NCBI RefSeq assembly: GCF_003385115.1
Contig: NZ_QUNI01000001.1
Span: forward strand, 186,001-250,000
DNA from: Flavobacterium aquicola
GTDB taxonomy: Bacteria; Bacteroidota; Bacteroidia; Flavobacteriales; Flavobacteriaceae
DNA: 64,000 nt
Direction: 5' to 3'
The translations under genes were made by a program, and so were the position numbers. The notes beneath the pieces were generated by a model. The model had not been told where the DNA came from. It did no database searches and saw only the letters and a list, made by a program, of their open reading frames with translations. Shown here one piece after another: positions 63,828-64,000 of the stretch. Position 1 is the stretch's first letter. Every line of letters begins with the position of its first letter.

Positions 63828-64000
63828 TTAATTTTTCTTTAATTCCTTAATTCTAAGCAATAAAAGCAAACTCCATACTGAAAACACAGTATGCAAAACT
63901 ATTGTCAGCCATAGTCCATAGCTAATAAGTTTAAAATTTAAAAATCCAAAGAATAATACACCCGCTACAACTGTATTATATAACAACAAAGGCCTTATTA
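63828..64000 (-). CDS. Membrane protein, N-terminus beyond window edge
   Basis: The last 57 codons of a minus-strand frame are visible, with stop at 63828: RPLLLYNTVVAGVLFFGFLN...YGLWLTIVLHTVFSVWSLLLLLRIKELKKN. Two hydrophobic segments and a basic end suggest a membrane protein. Family unknown. Confidence 0.6.
   Translation of the reverse strand, partial: IRPLLLYNTVVAGVLFFGFLNFKLISYGLWLTIVLHTVFSVWSLLLLLRIKELKKN

Overview
The window looks like a chromosome segment of a Flavobacterium-type bacterium (Bacteroidota). Evidence: low GC; flavobacterial promoters with a TAnnTTTG -7 box (clear before purL and the MarR gene); many lipoproteins and SusD-like-era secreted proteins with short N-terminal signals; a type IX secretion adhesin with a gliding-motility C-terminal domain next to a PorP/SprF partner; a large one-piece PurL; and several families of short dispersed palindromic repeats. 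No rRNA, canonical tRNA, CRISPR array, insertion sequence or phage is visible.

Layout. 1-1003: end of a menaquinone locus (partial isochorismate synthase, menI). 1.2-7.4 kb: two lipoproteins and purL. 7.4-14.9 kb: a LuxR-type two-component pair, small secreted proteins, a long-chain acyl-CoA synthetase and a propeller-like lipoprotein. 15.3-19.8 kb: a WGR protein and a SWIM zinc-finger protein. 19.8-32.2 kb: an RNA repair and RNA quality-control island. 32.4-37.8 kb: PorP/SprF plus a 1.46-kb-residue PKD/SprB-repeat adhesin. 38.2-44.6 kb: a fatty-acid beta-oxidation operon headed by a MarR regulator (FadN-like, thiolase, a four-helix-bundle gene cassette, acyl-CoA dehydrogenase). 44.7-52.1 kb: a Tet(X)-like monooxygenase with an AraC regulator, L,D-transpeptidase-like lipoprotein, chromate transporter, nitrilase, GNAT, TPR protein and a class A beta-lactamase. 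52.5-58.7 kb: AI-2E permease, K+ channel and a TolC/HlyD/MFS efflux set. 58.7-64 kb: outer-membrane barrels, two of them Omp85-type, and a cut membrane protein at the right edge.

The most interesting part is the RNA island. It holds a Ro60-like TROVE/VWA protein (rsr), the RNA ligase RtcB, two RlaP-type nucleotidyltransferases flanking an OLD-type ATPase/TOPRIM nuclease, TatD, a SUKH protein, an HD phosphohydrolase and a WYL regulator. Between rsr and the SUKH gene/rtcB lies about 540 bp with no gene but with five repeated RNA modules on the minus strand, three perfect tRNA T-arms and one canonical tRNA D-arm: a candidate cluster of tRNA-mimicking, Y-RNA-like small RNAs. A palindrome (TGCGCA, conserved 7-bp A/T spacer, TGCGCA) sits at the same distance (10-11 bp) upstream of a TTTG promoter box in front of rsr, of the RNA cluster and, in weaker form, of rtcB. 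The simplest reading is one regulon: a shared transcription factor, perhaps the WYL protein, switches on Ro60, its small RNAs and the RNA ligase together. Ro60/Y RNA/RtcB neighbourhoods are known in other bacteria; the multi-copy RNA array, the shared operator and the RlaP-OLD-RlaP cassette are what seem new here. Functions are inferred from sequence only.
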